Assembly (NCBI GenBank): GCA_029339505.1
Contig: JAQISU010000132.1
Span: 8,957,501 to 9,021,500 of the forward strand
Source of the DNA: Unio delphinus
Lineage: Eukaryota; Mollusca; Bivalvia; Unionida; Unionidae
Direction: 5' to 3'
DNA length: 64,000 nt
Shown: one piece after another, positions 42,998 through 51,486 of the stretch
Layout: every line of letters starts with the position of its first letter
Numbering within the stretch: position 1 is the stretch's first letter
Made by a program: the position numbers and the translations under genes
The notes under the pieces: model-generated
Told to the model about the DNA's origin: nothing
The model's input: the letters and a program-made list of their open reading frames with translations, nothing else
Database searches by the model: none

Positions 42998-43250
42998 ACC
43001 CAATATTCTCGAAAAGAATTAATCATTCAATTTGCTCATGGTATGCAAGGAAGTTAGAAAAAATAGAAGTGCGTCTATAATCACTGTCTCTTTTTACTTT
43101 TGTTTGAATGGCATCTATAAGCACAACGTATTTTTCAAAAATAACTTGTTCAATGTATAATGGATATGAGTCAAGTAAAAAGTGAGTGAGTGTTTTCTTT
43201 TAAGTCAACGTGTTTTGGTGATGATAGGAATAATTTAATTTTTTGGAACG

Positions 43251-43278
43251 TAGGGGGATTTTTTCCATCACGTCCGCG
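43251..43278 (+). promoter_or_regulatory. partial duplicate of the shared promoter, without TATA
   Basis: TAGGGGGATTTTTTCCATCA and CGTCCGCG match the upstream half of the promoter at 43,318. It lacks the TATA half and is followed by a GGTAATGATAGACATAATG segment related to sequence at 43,217-43,235. It is probably an upstream duplicated element. Confidence 0.55.
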
Positions 43279-43317
43279 TGTTTCGGTAATGATAGACATA
43301 ATGTAAGTTTTTGGATC

Positions 43318-43363
43318 GTAGGGGGTGTTTTCCATCACGTCCGCGCTTGAACTATATATAAAG
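43318..43363 (+). promoter_or_regulatory. shared accessory-gene promoter, copy 2 (cut off by LINE)
   Basis: GTAGGGGGTGTTTTCCATCA, CGTCCGCGCTTGAAC and TATATATAAAG (TATA at 43,353-43,362), then TCAGTCTGGCTAC at 43,373-43,385. The LINE inserted exactly after this last string, separating the promoter from its gene at 45,903. Confidence 0.7.
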
Positions 43364-43372
43364 AAGCACTCG

Positions 43373-43385
43373 TCAGTCTGGCTAC
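43373..43385. repeat. target-site duplication of the LINE (left)
   Basis: TCAGTCTGGCTAC, 13 bp, repeated exactly at 45,859-45,871. Confidence 0.9.
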
Positions 43386-45545
43386 AACCAGAGCGGCTTC
43401 CGGAATAATAGATCAACAATAGATCAGCTAGTCCGACTTGAATCCCAAATAAAACTAGCATTTCACAATAAAAGGAAAAAAAATCGGCACTTGACCGCAA
43501 TTTTTCTAGACCTTGAAAAGGCATTCGACTTGGTTTGGATAAATGGCCTTATAGCCAAACTTAACCACTACGGTATAAATGGTGAAATGCATGCCTGGAT
43601 AAAACAATTTCTGTCTAATAGGCGCATCAGAGTTAGAATAGGAGATACACTCTCTGAGGAATTCCTATTGGAAAACGGCACACCTCAAGGTAGTGTCATT
43701 AGCCCTACGCTGTTCAACATTATGATTAATGATCTGGAAATCAACGTTGATCCCAAAGAATTAGACCTCTCGCAATTTGCAGACGATAGCGGTCTATGGA
43801 AAAATGGTGATCCAACAAGTCAAAAAGTCATCAACACCCTCCAAATCAGCCTCAACAAAATTGGAACTTGGGCTGACAAATGGGGGTTCAAACTCTCAAA
43901 GGGCAAAACAAGGGGTATAATTTTTTCGCCAAATCAAAAGAAAACAGTAGAAGCACCAAAGCTATACATTCAAGGGGAGTTAATTAAATTTGAAACAACA
44001 ATCAAATTCCTGGGTATGACATTTGATCAATACCTAACATGGAAGTACCACATCCAAGATCTGATCCGTAGATGCAAAAAAGACATTTCCCTCATGAAAA
44101 ATATCAAAGGATTAAAATGGGGATCTAACCAAAAAACTCTTCTGATGATCTACAGGGCCCTAATTAGATCCAAACTGGACTACGGATGTCAAGTATACGC
44201 ATCTGCTAAACAAAGTCTTTTGGGGAAACTAGATCAAATACAAACTACAGCACTAAGGATTTGCACAGGTACCTTGAGAAGCACCTCAAAAGAAGAATTG
44301 CAAATCATCACTGGAGAAATGCCATTATCACTTAGAAGAGATGAGCTAACTCTTAGATATGCGGTCAGAATCTCAACTCATAACGCAAATCACCCCACCA
44401 GAACAACAATTAAAAATTGCAACAAAGCCTTTAGCAAAAGGTTAGTACCATCCCAACCTTCCGGGAAAAGGATTCACACCTTAAGCAAAGAACTAAGCAT
44501 TAACAGCCTTCAAGCTGTTCAAATCGCCTATCCGGACAATACTCCCTGGATGAACATACCAATAAACATTAACTTTGAAGCCACAACATTTGGACCTAAA
44601 GAATCAATGGCGAACGAAATAAGAACAAAAATTCTCAATAACTTAGAAGTCAACTACAACGATTATACCAAATTATACACTGATGGATCCAAATCAACAG
44701 ATCCAGATAGAACAGCTGCAGCAGTCACCATTCCAGAGTTAAATATAACAATAGGGAGGCGACTCCCGGACCAATGTTCCATCTACACCACGGAATTTTG
44801 GGCTATCTTAGAGGCACTGAATCTAATCAAAATTAATAAATTTCCCAAATCACTCATCATCAGTGATTCTTTAAGTGTCCTAAAAACACTTGAATCTGGA
44901 TGTTCAAAAGGGCGTGGCAACTATCAAAAGCTAACTAGGCTAACTGTCAATGATCTTGCTAACTTTAACCAAACAATTGAATTTATGTGGGTCCCATCTC
45001 ATATAGATCTGTTTGGAAACGATCAAGCTGACCGTGCTGCAAAAAATAGCCTCAACAACGTGGAAATTGAATATATAGAGTACTCGGTAACAGAATTATA
45101 TAATGTCATTACCAAAAGAATCATGTCAAAATGGCAACAACAATGGGATTCAAGCCAGAAAGGACGTAAACTATACTCTATCCAAAACCAAGTATCCAGG
45201 AATATTATTGGAGCAGAGATTAAACATACACATCTCGAAAGAATCTTCAATCGCATCAAAACAGGAAAAACTCTACTAGCCGGAAGTATGGGCAAATTCA
45301 GTAAATCCAACCCTGGAAGAAATACTTCTTGCCAATCTTGCAATCAATTAGAAGATCTATCACATGTTTTTAATGTGTGCCCAGCATATAGAGTAGCAAG
45401 AAATAAACTTGCAAGCTCTCTTATTAAAATAGGCTCGAGCACAACCTACCCATCATTTCTTAGTATCACAAACCCTAATCCTAACCTAACTGCAGAACTG
45501 ATCCTATTATTCCTCCGGGAAATAGACAAGTCTGACAGTATTTAA
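43386..45545 (+). CDS. LINE ORF2 fragment: reverse transcriptase + RNase H + CCHC
   Basis: It is open from the truncation point (first residues NQSGFRNNRSTIDQLV, an RT palm motif) to TAA at 45,545; the first in-frame ATG is well inside. Visible: FLDLEKAFDLVW (RT motif A), GTPQGSVISP (motif B), FADDS (catalytic motif C), a thumb region, RNase H motifs YTDGSKS, E in EFWAILEAL, D in ISDSLS and the WVPSH...GNDQAD end, then a C-terminal C-x2-C-x7-H-x4-C knuckle. Endonuclease and ORF1 are lost, so it cannot retrotranspose autonomously. Confidence 0.9.
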   Translation, partial: NQSGFRNNRSTIDQLVRLESQIKLAFHNKRKKNRHLTAIFLDLEKAFDLVWINGLIAKLNHYGINGEMHAWIKQFLSNRRIRVRIGDTLSEEFLLENGTPQGSVISPTLFNIMINDLEINVDPKELDLSQFADDSGLWKNGDPTSQKVINTLQISLNKIGTWADKWGFKLSKGKTRGIIFSPNQKKTVEAPKLYIQGELIKFETTIKFLGMTFDQYLTWKYHIQDLIRRCKKDISLMKNIKGLKWGSNQKTLLMIYRALIRSKLDYGCQVYASAKQSLLGKLDQIQTTALRICTGTLRSTSKEELQIITGEMPLSLRRDELTLRYAVRISTHNANHPTRTTIKNCNKAFSKRLVPSQPSGKRIHTLSKELSINSLQAVQIAYPDNTPWMNIPININFEATTFGPKESMANEIRTKILNNLEVNYNDYTKLYTDGSKSTDPDRTAAAVTIPELNITIGRRLPDQCSIYTTEFWAILEALNLIKINKFPKSLIISDSLSVLKTLESGCSKGRGNYQKLTRLTVNDLANFNQTIEFMWVPSHIDLFGNDQADRAAKNSLNNVEIEYIEYSVTELYNVITKRIMSKWQQQWDSSQKGRKLYSIQNQVSRNIIGAEIKHTHLERIFNRIKTGKTLLAGSMGKFSKSNPGRNTSCQSCNQLEDLSHVFNVCPAYRVARNKLASSLIKIGSSTTYPSFLSITNPNPNLTAELILLFLREIDKSDSI

Positions 45546-45858
45546 TACTGCACCCCATTCCAATTGTCCCTACCCAACCACTTATTTTTAAATGCCGGAC
45601 GACAATTATACTAAATTATATTCGGGGGATTAAATTATTGGGTATATCACCTTCCTTCCAATGCAGTCTCGTTCCGCCTTTGCCTCTTCTGCTTCCGACG
45701 GCTGGTATCAATTAATTAGCATAACATTGTGCAATAATGCGTGGGGACGTGGCACTATTCCGTCCCCCGAAACAATTAATTAGCCCTTTTGGGGCATTAA
45801 ACAGACGTAAATGCCCAATGGGCGAAAACGTCTTAAATCCAATTAATCAATCAATCAA
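43386..45858 (+). mobile_element. 5'-truncated LINE (I/Jockey-like, with RNase H)
   Basis: It is a non-LTR retrotransposon piece flanked by a 13-bp target duplication. The 5' end is truncated inside the reverse transcriptase coding region. The 3' end has ~300 bp of untranslated sequence and terminates in an (AATC)n tail (45,838-45,858) rather than poly(A). The coding frame is uninterrupted from the truncation to its stop, so the insertion is recent relative to the decay of element B. Presence of RNase H downstream of RT points to the I group broadly; exact clade is undetermined. Confidence 0.9.
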
Positions 45859-45871
45859 TCAGTCTGGCTAC
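45859..45871. repeat. target-site duplication of the LINE (right)
   Basis: Exact copy of 43,373-43,385. It is followed by the original 5' leader and ATG of the gene at 45,903. Confidence 0.9.
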
Positions 45872-45902
45872 CCATTGCTGACGTATCAACTCAAAGAAGA
45901 AG

Positions 45903-46343
45903 ATGAGTAGACTGGAAAAATTAAAAGAACTTCAGATGCACCTGGAGAATGCTAGGCGTCTCCTGGACGAGCTGGCTATGGAGGCCATAGCAGAAGAGGC
46001 CAAAATTGAAAAAGAAGAGGAGGAGAGGAAAAAGAAAGAAGAGGAGGAGAAGAAAAGGCCAATCTTGCCTCACCGCATGATGAGGCAAATGAACCAAGTC
46101 AAGCCTATGGTGAGGATACATTCACCACCAGAGACACAGACCCCACCGCAACAACCACAGCCTCATCCACGGTTACAGAATAGAGGGCGCAATGAAGAGG
46201 CTTTCACTATCCCTCAAACGGAAGATTGGGATAGTGAAGCCACTCATTCTCCCTCTGCACTCTCAGTTACAAGAGTAAATTGGGAGAACGATTGGAGTAG
46301 GAGATGTGTGTGTGGGGCTAGACCTGGGAGATGTCAGCATTAG
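45903..46343 (+). CDS. coiled-coil/Pro-rich accessory protein with Cys-Arg tail
   Basis: The product is 146 residues, complete. Residues 1-50 form a Leu/Glu/Lys coiled coil ending in a Glu/Lys run. Residues ~70-95 are Pro/Gln-rich. The terminus SRRCVCGARPGRCQH has three Cys and a His, a possible zinc-binding tail. No known family. The N-terminal coil resembles the first part of the 42,582 product in pattern. Its promoter lies 2.5 kb away because of the LINE. A histone-type hairpin starts 27 nt after the stop. The protein is intact, but transcription is presumably altered. Confidence 0.6.
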   Translation: MSRLEKLKELQMHLENARRLLDELAMEAIAEEAKIEKEEEERKKKEEEEKKRPILPHRMMRQMNQVKPMVRIHSPPETQTPPQQPQPHPRLQNRGRNEEAFTIPQTEDWDSEATHSPSALSVTRVNWENDWSRRCVCGARPGRCQH

Positions 46344-46370
46344 CCAGGTGAAATTTGAAGTTCACAAAAC

Positions 46371-46386
46371 AGCCCTTCTCAGGGCT
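46371..46386 (+). terminator. histone-type mRNA 3' hairpin for the 45903 gene
   Basis: AGCCCT-TCTC-AGGGCT is followed by ACCCA and then TCTAGAAAAGAAA eight nt later. The stem equals that at 42,982. The loop differs at one position, a variant within the known histone loop consensus (T-Y-T/A-C types). Confidence 0.85.
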
Positions 46387-46479
46387 ACCCAAATGTCTAG
46401 AAAAGAAATAATATGTCAAATGCCAATGAGTATGAGAGAGGAATAGTGTGATTATAAACACTGACTCTATTTAGATGGT

Positions 46480-46663
46480 ATAGGGTGTGATTTTGGATAG
46501 TAAATGATATGGTTTCTTTTGGCTGCTTCCCGTGTGTGTGGTTAGTATAGGGTGTGATTTTGGATAGTAAATATTTGGGTGTGTTTTGGCTGCTTCCCCG
46601 TGTGTGATTAGTATAGGGTGTGATTTTGGATAATGAATGATATGGTTTGTTTTGGCTGCTTCC

Positions 46664-46730
<67 letters not shown>

Positions 46731-46915
46731 GTTAGTATAGGGTGTGATTTTGGATAGTAAATAATAGGGTGTTTTTTGGTTGCTTCCCCGTGTGTGATTA
46801 GTATAGGGTGTGATTTTGGATAGTAAATGATATGGTTTGTTTTGGCTGCTTCCCCGTGTGTGTGGATAGTATAGGGTGTGATTTTGGATAGTAAATAATA
46901 GGGTGTGTGAATAGT
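46480..46915. repeat. ~65-70 bp tandem repeats with internal (TG)n
   Basis: At least five units contain AGTATAGGGTGTGATTTTGG, TAGTAAAT(G/A)ATA and TTTTGGCTGCTTCCCCGTGT. One unit holds an expanded (TG)n tract (~46,670-46,732). Long ORFs on the minus strand across it (46608-46952, 46798-47022) are repeat artefacts. It lies upstream of the 46,936 promoter. Confidence 0.85.
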
Positions 46916-46935
46916 ATATAATATGAAAAGTGAAT

Positions 46936-46978
46936 GTAGGGGGTGTTTTCATTCACGTCCGTGTTTAAGATATATATA
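46936..46978 (+). promoter_or_regulatory. shared accessory-gene promoter, copy 3
   Basis: GTAGGGGGTGTTTTCATTCA, CGTCCGTGTTTAAG and ATATATATA (TATA at ~46,969-46,978). Same layout as copies at 42,489 and 43,318. The ATG at 47,024 is 46 nt downstream. Confidence 0.7.
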
Positions 46979-47023
46979 CGCAATCGTCGGTCCTTGGAAT
47001 CATTCAATTTTGAACACATCAAG

Positions 47024-47385
47024 ATGAATGTCGACTTGTTTATTCAACTCCGAGACAGCTTGATGCAGAATATGACGTAGAAAGACTTGAGGAAGATTTT
47101 CAGAGTAACCATGACTTTGTAAGCCAACTGAAATTAGCAAGAGATCTATTAGAAGGTATGATAGAGGAGGAAGACCAGAAATTAAGAAGACGTATTAAAA
47201 CAAAATATATAAGAATAGGAGACTTGAAGCAGGCACTTGATCATGTCATCAAAGTCAGCTGTTTTCTAGAAGAAACATTACATCTGATAGAGTGGGAATA
47301 TGTGAAGTGGGGTCTAGACAGGCTAAAGCAAGAAGCAGCAATGATGAGAATGGTGATGGAACAACAGATGATCCAGATTAAATAA
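47024..47385 (+). pseudogene. helical accessory protein of element B, frameshifted
   Basis: ATG 47,024 gives MNVDLFIQLRDSL and a stop within 20 codons. From about 47,060 another frame is open and protein-like through 47,385 (ERLEEDFQSNHDF, then LRRRIKTKY and a Leu/Glu-rich helix). I infer a single-base indel near 47,060. Protein-like, Lys/Glu-rich sequence continues after 47,385 in broken frames to ~47,550, so the original gene probably ended nearer the hairpin at 47,613. No known family. Confidence 0.5.
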
Positions 47386-47612
47386 AACTGGTCTAAGGAG
47401 AGAAAGAAAAAAAAGAACTAAAAGAAGAAAGAGGACTTCGATCTACTAAATCTAAGATGGATGAGAGTTCAGGAAAAGTTTAGAGCTATGGGACATCCCA
47501 ATTGGATTCACGAGGAATAAAAGAAGAAGAAGAAAACGGGAATCATTGGTAAAATTAAAAGGTGGTGGAACAACGGCAGAAAAGAAAAGAAGAAGTATCC
47601 AAAGTATCCAAA

Positions 47613-47628
47613 GGCCCTTTTCAGGGCC
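47613..47628 (+). terminator. histone-type mRNA 3' hairpin at the right TIR
   Basis: GGCCCT-TTTC-AGGGCC has a perfectly paired 6-bp stem, with CCAAA before and ACTCA after, and TCTAGAAAAGATA downstream. This is the inverted counterpart of the hairpin at 26,256-26,271, so it forms the inner edge of the right TIR. Confidence 0.85.
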
Positions 47629-47997
47629 ACTCATAAATCTAGAAAAGATAGTAGCTTTATATTGCCGCCATTTTTTCCCTTGTCCCTCTACAGTCCCCTC
47701 TACCTATACCAATCCTATTTCCTATGTTATATTTCCCTTGAGGCTATATAGTCCCACTATGTTCAATTTCCCTTGAGGCTATATAGTCCCACCTATGTTC
47801 AATTTCCCTTGAGGCTATATAGACCCACCTATGTTTCATTTCCCTTGAGGCTAGATAGTCCTAAATAGTTTCCCATGTTAAATTTCCCTTGAGGCTATAT
47901 AGTCCCCCACCATGTTAAATTCCCCTTGAGGCTATATGTTCCCAAGCTGTTTTTGACTGGATTTTCCATTGAGGCTATAGTATCCCACTATACTACT
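47613..47997 (-). repeat. right terminal inverted repeat of element B
   Basis: Inverted copy of 25,886-26,271, including all the internal CTATATAGCCTCAAGGGAAA direct repeats and the hairpin. The outer end ...CCCACTATACTACT is followed by the AATAAA duplication at 47,998-48,003. Confidence 0.95.
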
Positions 47998-48003
47998 AAT
48001 AAA
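47998..48003. repeat. target-site duplication of element B (right), AATAAA
   Basis: Identical to 25,880-25,885. Confidence 0.95.
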
Positions 48004-48184
48004 TATTGAATCATTAATCCATAAGGACCTTTTTCCATACGGAAAGAAGGCTCTTGTATTATGGAAAATACACTCTGATGAATTAGTAACCTAAGCTTTC
48101 TGATTCAAATAGAAACTTGGTGGGAGTTAGAGCACATGTATATGCTTGTTTAGTTGACGTTAGAAGGATGAATTTATATACTTA

Positions 48185-48410
48185 TATATATTTGAAGAAA
48201 ACCCATGCACGTCATAATTCATCTCCATGGATGTTTAATGCATTTGAAGAAAACCCATGCACGTCACAATTCATCTCCATGGATGTTTAATAAATTTGAA
48301 GAAACCACATGCACGTCGCAATTGATCTCCTTAGATGTTTAATAAATTTGAAAAAAGCACGTGCACGCCAGTTTTCTTTAATTTATCTCCATGGATGTTA
48401 AAAACAGGTA
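48185..48410. repeat. ~53-bp tandem repeat, 4 copies
   Basis: Units contain AATTTGAAGAAAACCCATGC, ACGTCACAATTCATCTCC and ATGGATGTTTAATA, increasingly diverged to the right. No coding content. Confidence 0.8.
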
Positions 48411-48458
48411 AAGATATCACCAAAAGAATTGAGAAAATGTAAACATTACTTAAAAATA

Positions 48459-48459
48459 G

Positions 48460-48525
<66 letters not shown>

Positions 48526-48530
48526 ATATA
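48459..48530. repeat. (AT)n microsatellite
   Basis: About 60 bp of AT repeats. The minus-strand ORF across it is an artefact. Confidence 0.95.
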
Positions 48531-49114
48531 ATGGTAAGATACTCATATATACCAAAGATAGTCATATCATTGCGGAGTTTTCTTCACCCATAAGTAGAAT
48601 CATCCTGCAATATCAAGGATGGCATTAGTGTGTATCAAAATATTCAAGGTGTGTTAGAATTCAGTTTAAAAATGAGTAATTATATCATGATACAATTTTG
48701 TCACGGTTGCTTAAGGAACAAGGACTTACTCAAGAGACCACAAGACCATCATAGTTTGTACATTAATCAAACATCAAGTCTGCAGTACAAACCTTGCATA
48801 ACTCCTAACATTTTTCTTTTCGTAATCAATGTTTCAAATGAATGCTTTTGTGTCAGTTTGCATCGTTTTGACAGTTAAAATTTCAATGCAAGATAATATT
48901 TTATATTGTTTATGTTTTTGTATTCACAGATGTCTGTGCATATTTTCCAGGCTTGAAACTTTGATTTTTAAAATCACTTAATTATTTAATGTCAAGCCAG
49001 ATTCTTCACATCATCTTGTATATACTGTATGAATTGTACATAACGGATAGAAGGCCTCAAGGTAGATTATTTATGTAACTAATTGAGTTACCGTCTCTGT
49101 AAAAGGCTTTGTTA

Positions 49115-49167
<53 letters not shown>

Positions 49168-49325
49168 CAGTATTTTTTTATTATTAACTCCCATGTATCT
49201 TGCCTCTGATGTCAGAATTACAATATCTGAATAAAAGCTTATAATACTATATAACGATCACATTTTATTCAAACTCTCACAAAACTTTCAATGAAATGTT
49301 AAAGATATTGCCAATGCATACGTAA
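48531..49325. other. spacer between elements B and C
   Basis: AT-rich, with one 82-codon frame at 48630-48878 lacking motifs and an (ATT)n microsatellite at 49,114-49,170. No gene recognised. Confidence 0.5.
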
Positions 49326-49371
49326 AGCAGCAGAGAGGGTGAACCCTACAATTACTTTTTAAGCAAATAAT

Positions 49372-49505
49372 TTTAAGCTTCCTTTTACCAAATAGAGCCT
49401 TGGATCAGACGGTTATATTCTAAGCAAAATATTTAAAGCCTCCTTTTACCAAATGGAGCCTTAACGATTTTAGGGCCCTTTTTGTCAAATTGAGGCTTTC
49501 CAAGG
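49372..49505. repeat. short direct repeats near the left end of element C
   Basis: TAAGC(T/C)TCCTTTTACCAAAT, AGAGCCTT/GGAGCCTT units occur twice with a third degenerate copy (TTTGTCAAATTGAGGCTTT). Terminal subrepeats are common in Polinton ends. Confidence 0.55.
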
Positions 49506-49559
49506 GTAAAAAAAGACGCCATTGTCATTGGTGTTCACCCCGTTGTTGCTGAAACTTTT

Positions 49560-49656
49560 AATTGGAAATCCTTCGGATTTCGTTAACAATTTTTGAAATT
49601 GCAAAGCAATTTACGATGAAAATCGCTACGATTGAAAGTCCTTTCAGGACTTTACA
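49560..49656. repeat. cluster of four mini-hairpins downstream of the penton gene
   Basis: Successive perfect palindromes with 3-5 nt loops: GAAATCC-TTC-GGATTTC, AAATTGC-AAA-GCAATTT, AATCG-CTA-CGATT and AAAGTCC-TTTCA-GGACTTT. They adjoin the 3' end of the minus-strand penton gene and could be 3' processing or stability elements. Similar ones recur elsewhere in element C. Confidence 0.7.
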
Positions 49657-50951
49657 AACAGACTAATTTGCAAAACTTCACCTCGCAGATCAATCAAATT
49701 ATTAGATTGGTCAGTGAGTTTGAAATTAATTCTTGTTAAAGAATTATTATGACATCGCATAAAGACTGGATTAACTGGGTTTTCAATAATTAGAAACCCT
49801 GGAGGAGCCGTTGGTGCAAATGAATATAGAATATATCCCTGCTGAGCTTGATTTGATTGCTCGAGATTTATGTGATAGCTTCTTTCGATAACGTCACATG
49901 CTAAATTTAGCGCTATTACTGAGGATATATTCACATTTTGAGGAGCGATATGTCTACCACCGCCATCTGGGTCGTTATTAAATGCCAGAATATTTGTTTG
50001 TTGTCGTGATAATTTCTTTCAATCGTCGTGGATTTTCTTAAACCCGATATCGATGGCAACACTGAGAAGTTTTTTTAATTCGTCGGGTTTATAACCAGGA
50101 ATTTTAATTTTTGGGAGATCTTCTACTCTGTCTTCGGGTTTTCCCCATATTCGCAAAATTTTAACACGGCCTTGTTGAATAATTTTCGCGTGAAATATTT
50201 CCATATCGGAGATAATTTTATTACCTGTTTGTACTACGCTGTTAAATTCATCTTGGGTGAGAGAGCCGGATTTAAGGGATATTAACAATAATGAAAAATC
50301 ATTATTCATCGCTGTTAAATTTTCTTCGATTAAACCAACGTGAAATGAGTTGTCATGTCTCATAAACTTGTTGGGATAATAATCTTGATAACTTTTCAAT
50401 GGATTATCGGGTTTTATCACGTCGGAGACATAATCAGATTTTACAGGTTTTGGTATATTAACGGTTTCTCGTCTAGGTGGTAATTCAGGCCATCCTAACA
50501 CTGATCTTATAGAACTCTGATAAATATCCACAGCATACGCAGGGGAATTAATCTCGATCGTAGATGATAACGTCGGCTCGTGAACCGTTATAGCGATTTT
50601 TGATTCTTTTCCAGTGATTGATTTTATTCTTCGTTGTAATTCGTTATTGATTTGTTCGATTTGATATGACCCAGTTGGAATTTAAACAACATTCCAGTCT
50701 GGGGTTCCGTCTTCCCGATTTTTCCACGCGAATACCAAGGAATTATTTGGTTGTTGCCTACTAAATACTACAGATTTGATATTGGGCCAGCTATGATACA
50801 CTCGTAGTTTTGCCAGCGCGATCTCGCTCACTGAAACGGGGATTGGGAAATTTACACTGAATTCAGGATTCGTTGAGGTTATTGATATCATGCTTGTTTT
50901 CACCGGTGTTGTATTTGTTACTATTTGTTGAAGTGGTTCTTGTGACGACAT
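49644..50951 (-). pseudogene. penton-like minor capsid protein with two in-frame stops
   Basis: A single frame of 435 sense-plus-stop codons starts at ATG 50,951 (MSSQEPLQ). Stops: TAA at 50,682-50,684 and TGA at 50,019-50,021; otherwise open. The order of motifs, RVYHSWPNI, NNSLVF, then after the first stop SYQIEQINNEL and RSVLGW, and near the end IALNLACDVI, YSFAPTAPPG and LIDLRGE, matches an invertebrate Polinton family whose usual pattern is YNSIPNI / NN.F / IP.GSYEI..I / LGF / ...F.P..PPGY / DFRGE. I take this as the penton-type protein. A ~170-residue middle segment (residues ~165-310) separates the two conserved halves and is also present in element A. Confidence 0.65.
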
Positions 50952-51282
50952 TATTATTATTATTCCGCTCTAATTTTAGCATTGTTGATTTATATAATTG
51001 AGCCATCGTTGAGAATTCGCTATCTGATATTGTTGTGTCATCCAACGACGACGATATCAACGAGGATAATTGCGAGTAACCGGTAGATGCAATGTGAAAT
51101 TTAATTTCATAGTCGTGTAGTTTACTCTGGCTACATGATGATAGTTTTTTTGTGATCCCGGTTAATATACCCGCGATTGTAGCCACCGTTGAAATAGCGA
51201 TTGGAACTACGATCGGAGCAATCATTGTAACCGAAGATAGTATTATCCCAGCAGCAGTGATTACACCCGATACTGAATACAC
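50863..51282 (-). CDS. membrane/coiled-coil protein, upstream part out of frame
   Basis: Open from ~51,420 in one frame; no in-frame ATG near the start was seen (the codon at 51,282 is GTG). The N-terminal part (YRYDQVREFQTKL, then a Lys run) looks coiled-coil. Residues corresponding to 51,120-51,280 are strongly hydrophobic (GVITAAGIILSSVTMIAPIVV...TIAGILTGI), one or two spans. The C-terminal half (LSSLISSSLDDTTISDSEF) is helical. I recognise the SD.ISKAL.DG.ISD.E-like pattern from neighbouring genes of other invertebrate Polintons. It overlaps the penton start by ~89 nt. A frame change near 51,420-51,480 may have removed the true start. Confidence 0.5.
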   Translation of the reverse strand: MYSVSGVITAAGIILSSVTMIAPIVVPIAISTVATIAGILTGITKKLSSCSQSKLHDYEIKFHIASTGYSQLSSLISSSLDDTTISDSEFSTMAQLYKSTMLKLERNNNNNVVTRTTSTNSNKYNTGENKHDINNLNES

Positions 51283-51486
51283 GGTGATATCAACCGCGGT
51301 TATTCTTCGTTGATATTTTTTTTTTTTATTTGATACTCCTCACACAGCGAGTTGAGTTTAGTTTGAAACTCTCTGACCTGATCATAGCGATACTGATACA
51401 CTGAAGGGATTGTCCTCTTATTTTAGCAGCGTTAGCGTTTTCAATTGATTTCAAATTACTAGCGTTTTCAGTTGAAACCTTCAGTT

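Larger units (their letters stand above)
25886..47997 (+). mobile_element. Element B: full-length Polinton/Maverick, 22.1 kb
   Basis: It is bounded by ~385-bp terminal inverted repeats beginning AGTAGTATAGTGGG and by a 6-bp direct duplication (AATAAA). It encodes the hallmark Polinton set: PolB, retrovirus-like integrase, packaging ATPase, adenain-like protease, double-jelly-roll-type major capsid protein and penton-type protein. Integrase, ATPase, protease, MCP and the two-span membrane protein are open. PolB, BIR, penton and several accessory genes carry stops or frameshifts. A LINE (43,386-45,858) sits inside, so the element before that insertion was about 19.6 kb. Coding sequence is visibly richer in G+C than the flanking DNA. 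Confidence 0.95.

Noticed and set aside
46608..47022. Minus-strand ORFs rich in Thr-His and repeated NHTLY units
   Set aside because: They arise from the tandem repeats and (TG)n tract upstream of the third promoter copy.
49636..49655. Histone-type hairpin in element C (AGTCC...TTTCA...GGACT)
   Set aside because: The loop and stem do not match the histone consensus and no ACCCA flank follows; it belongs with the mini-hairpin cluster instead.
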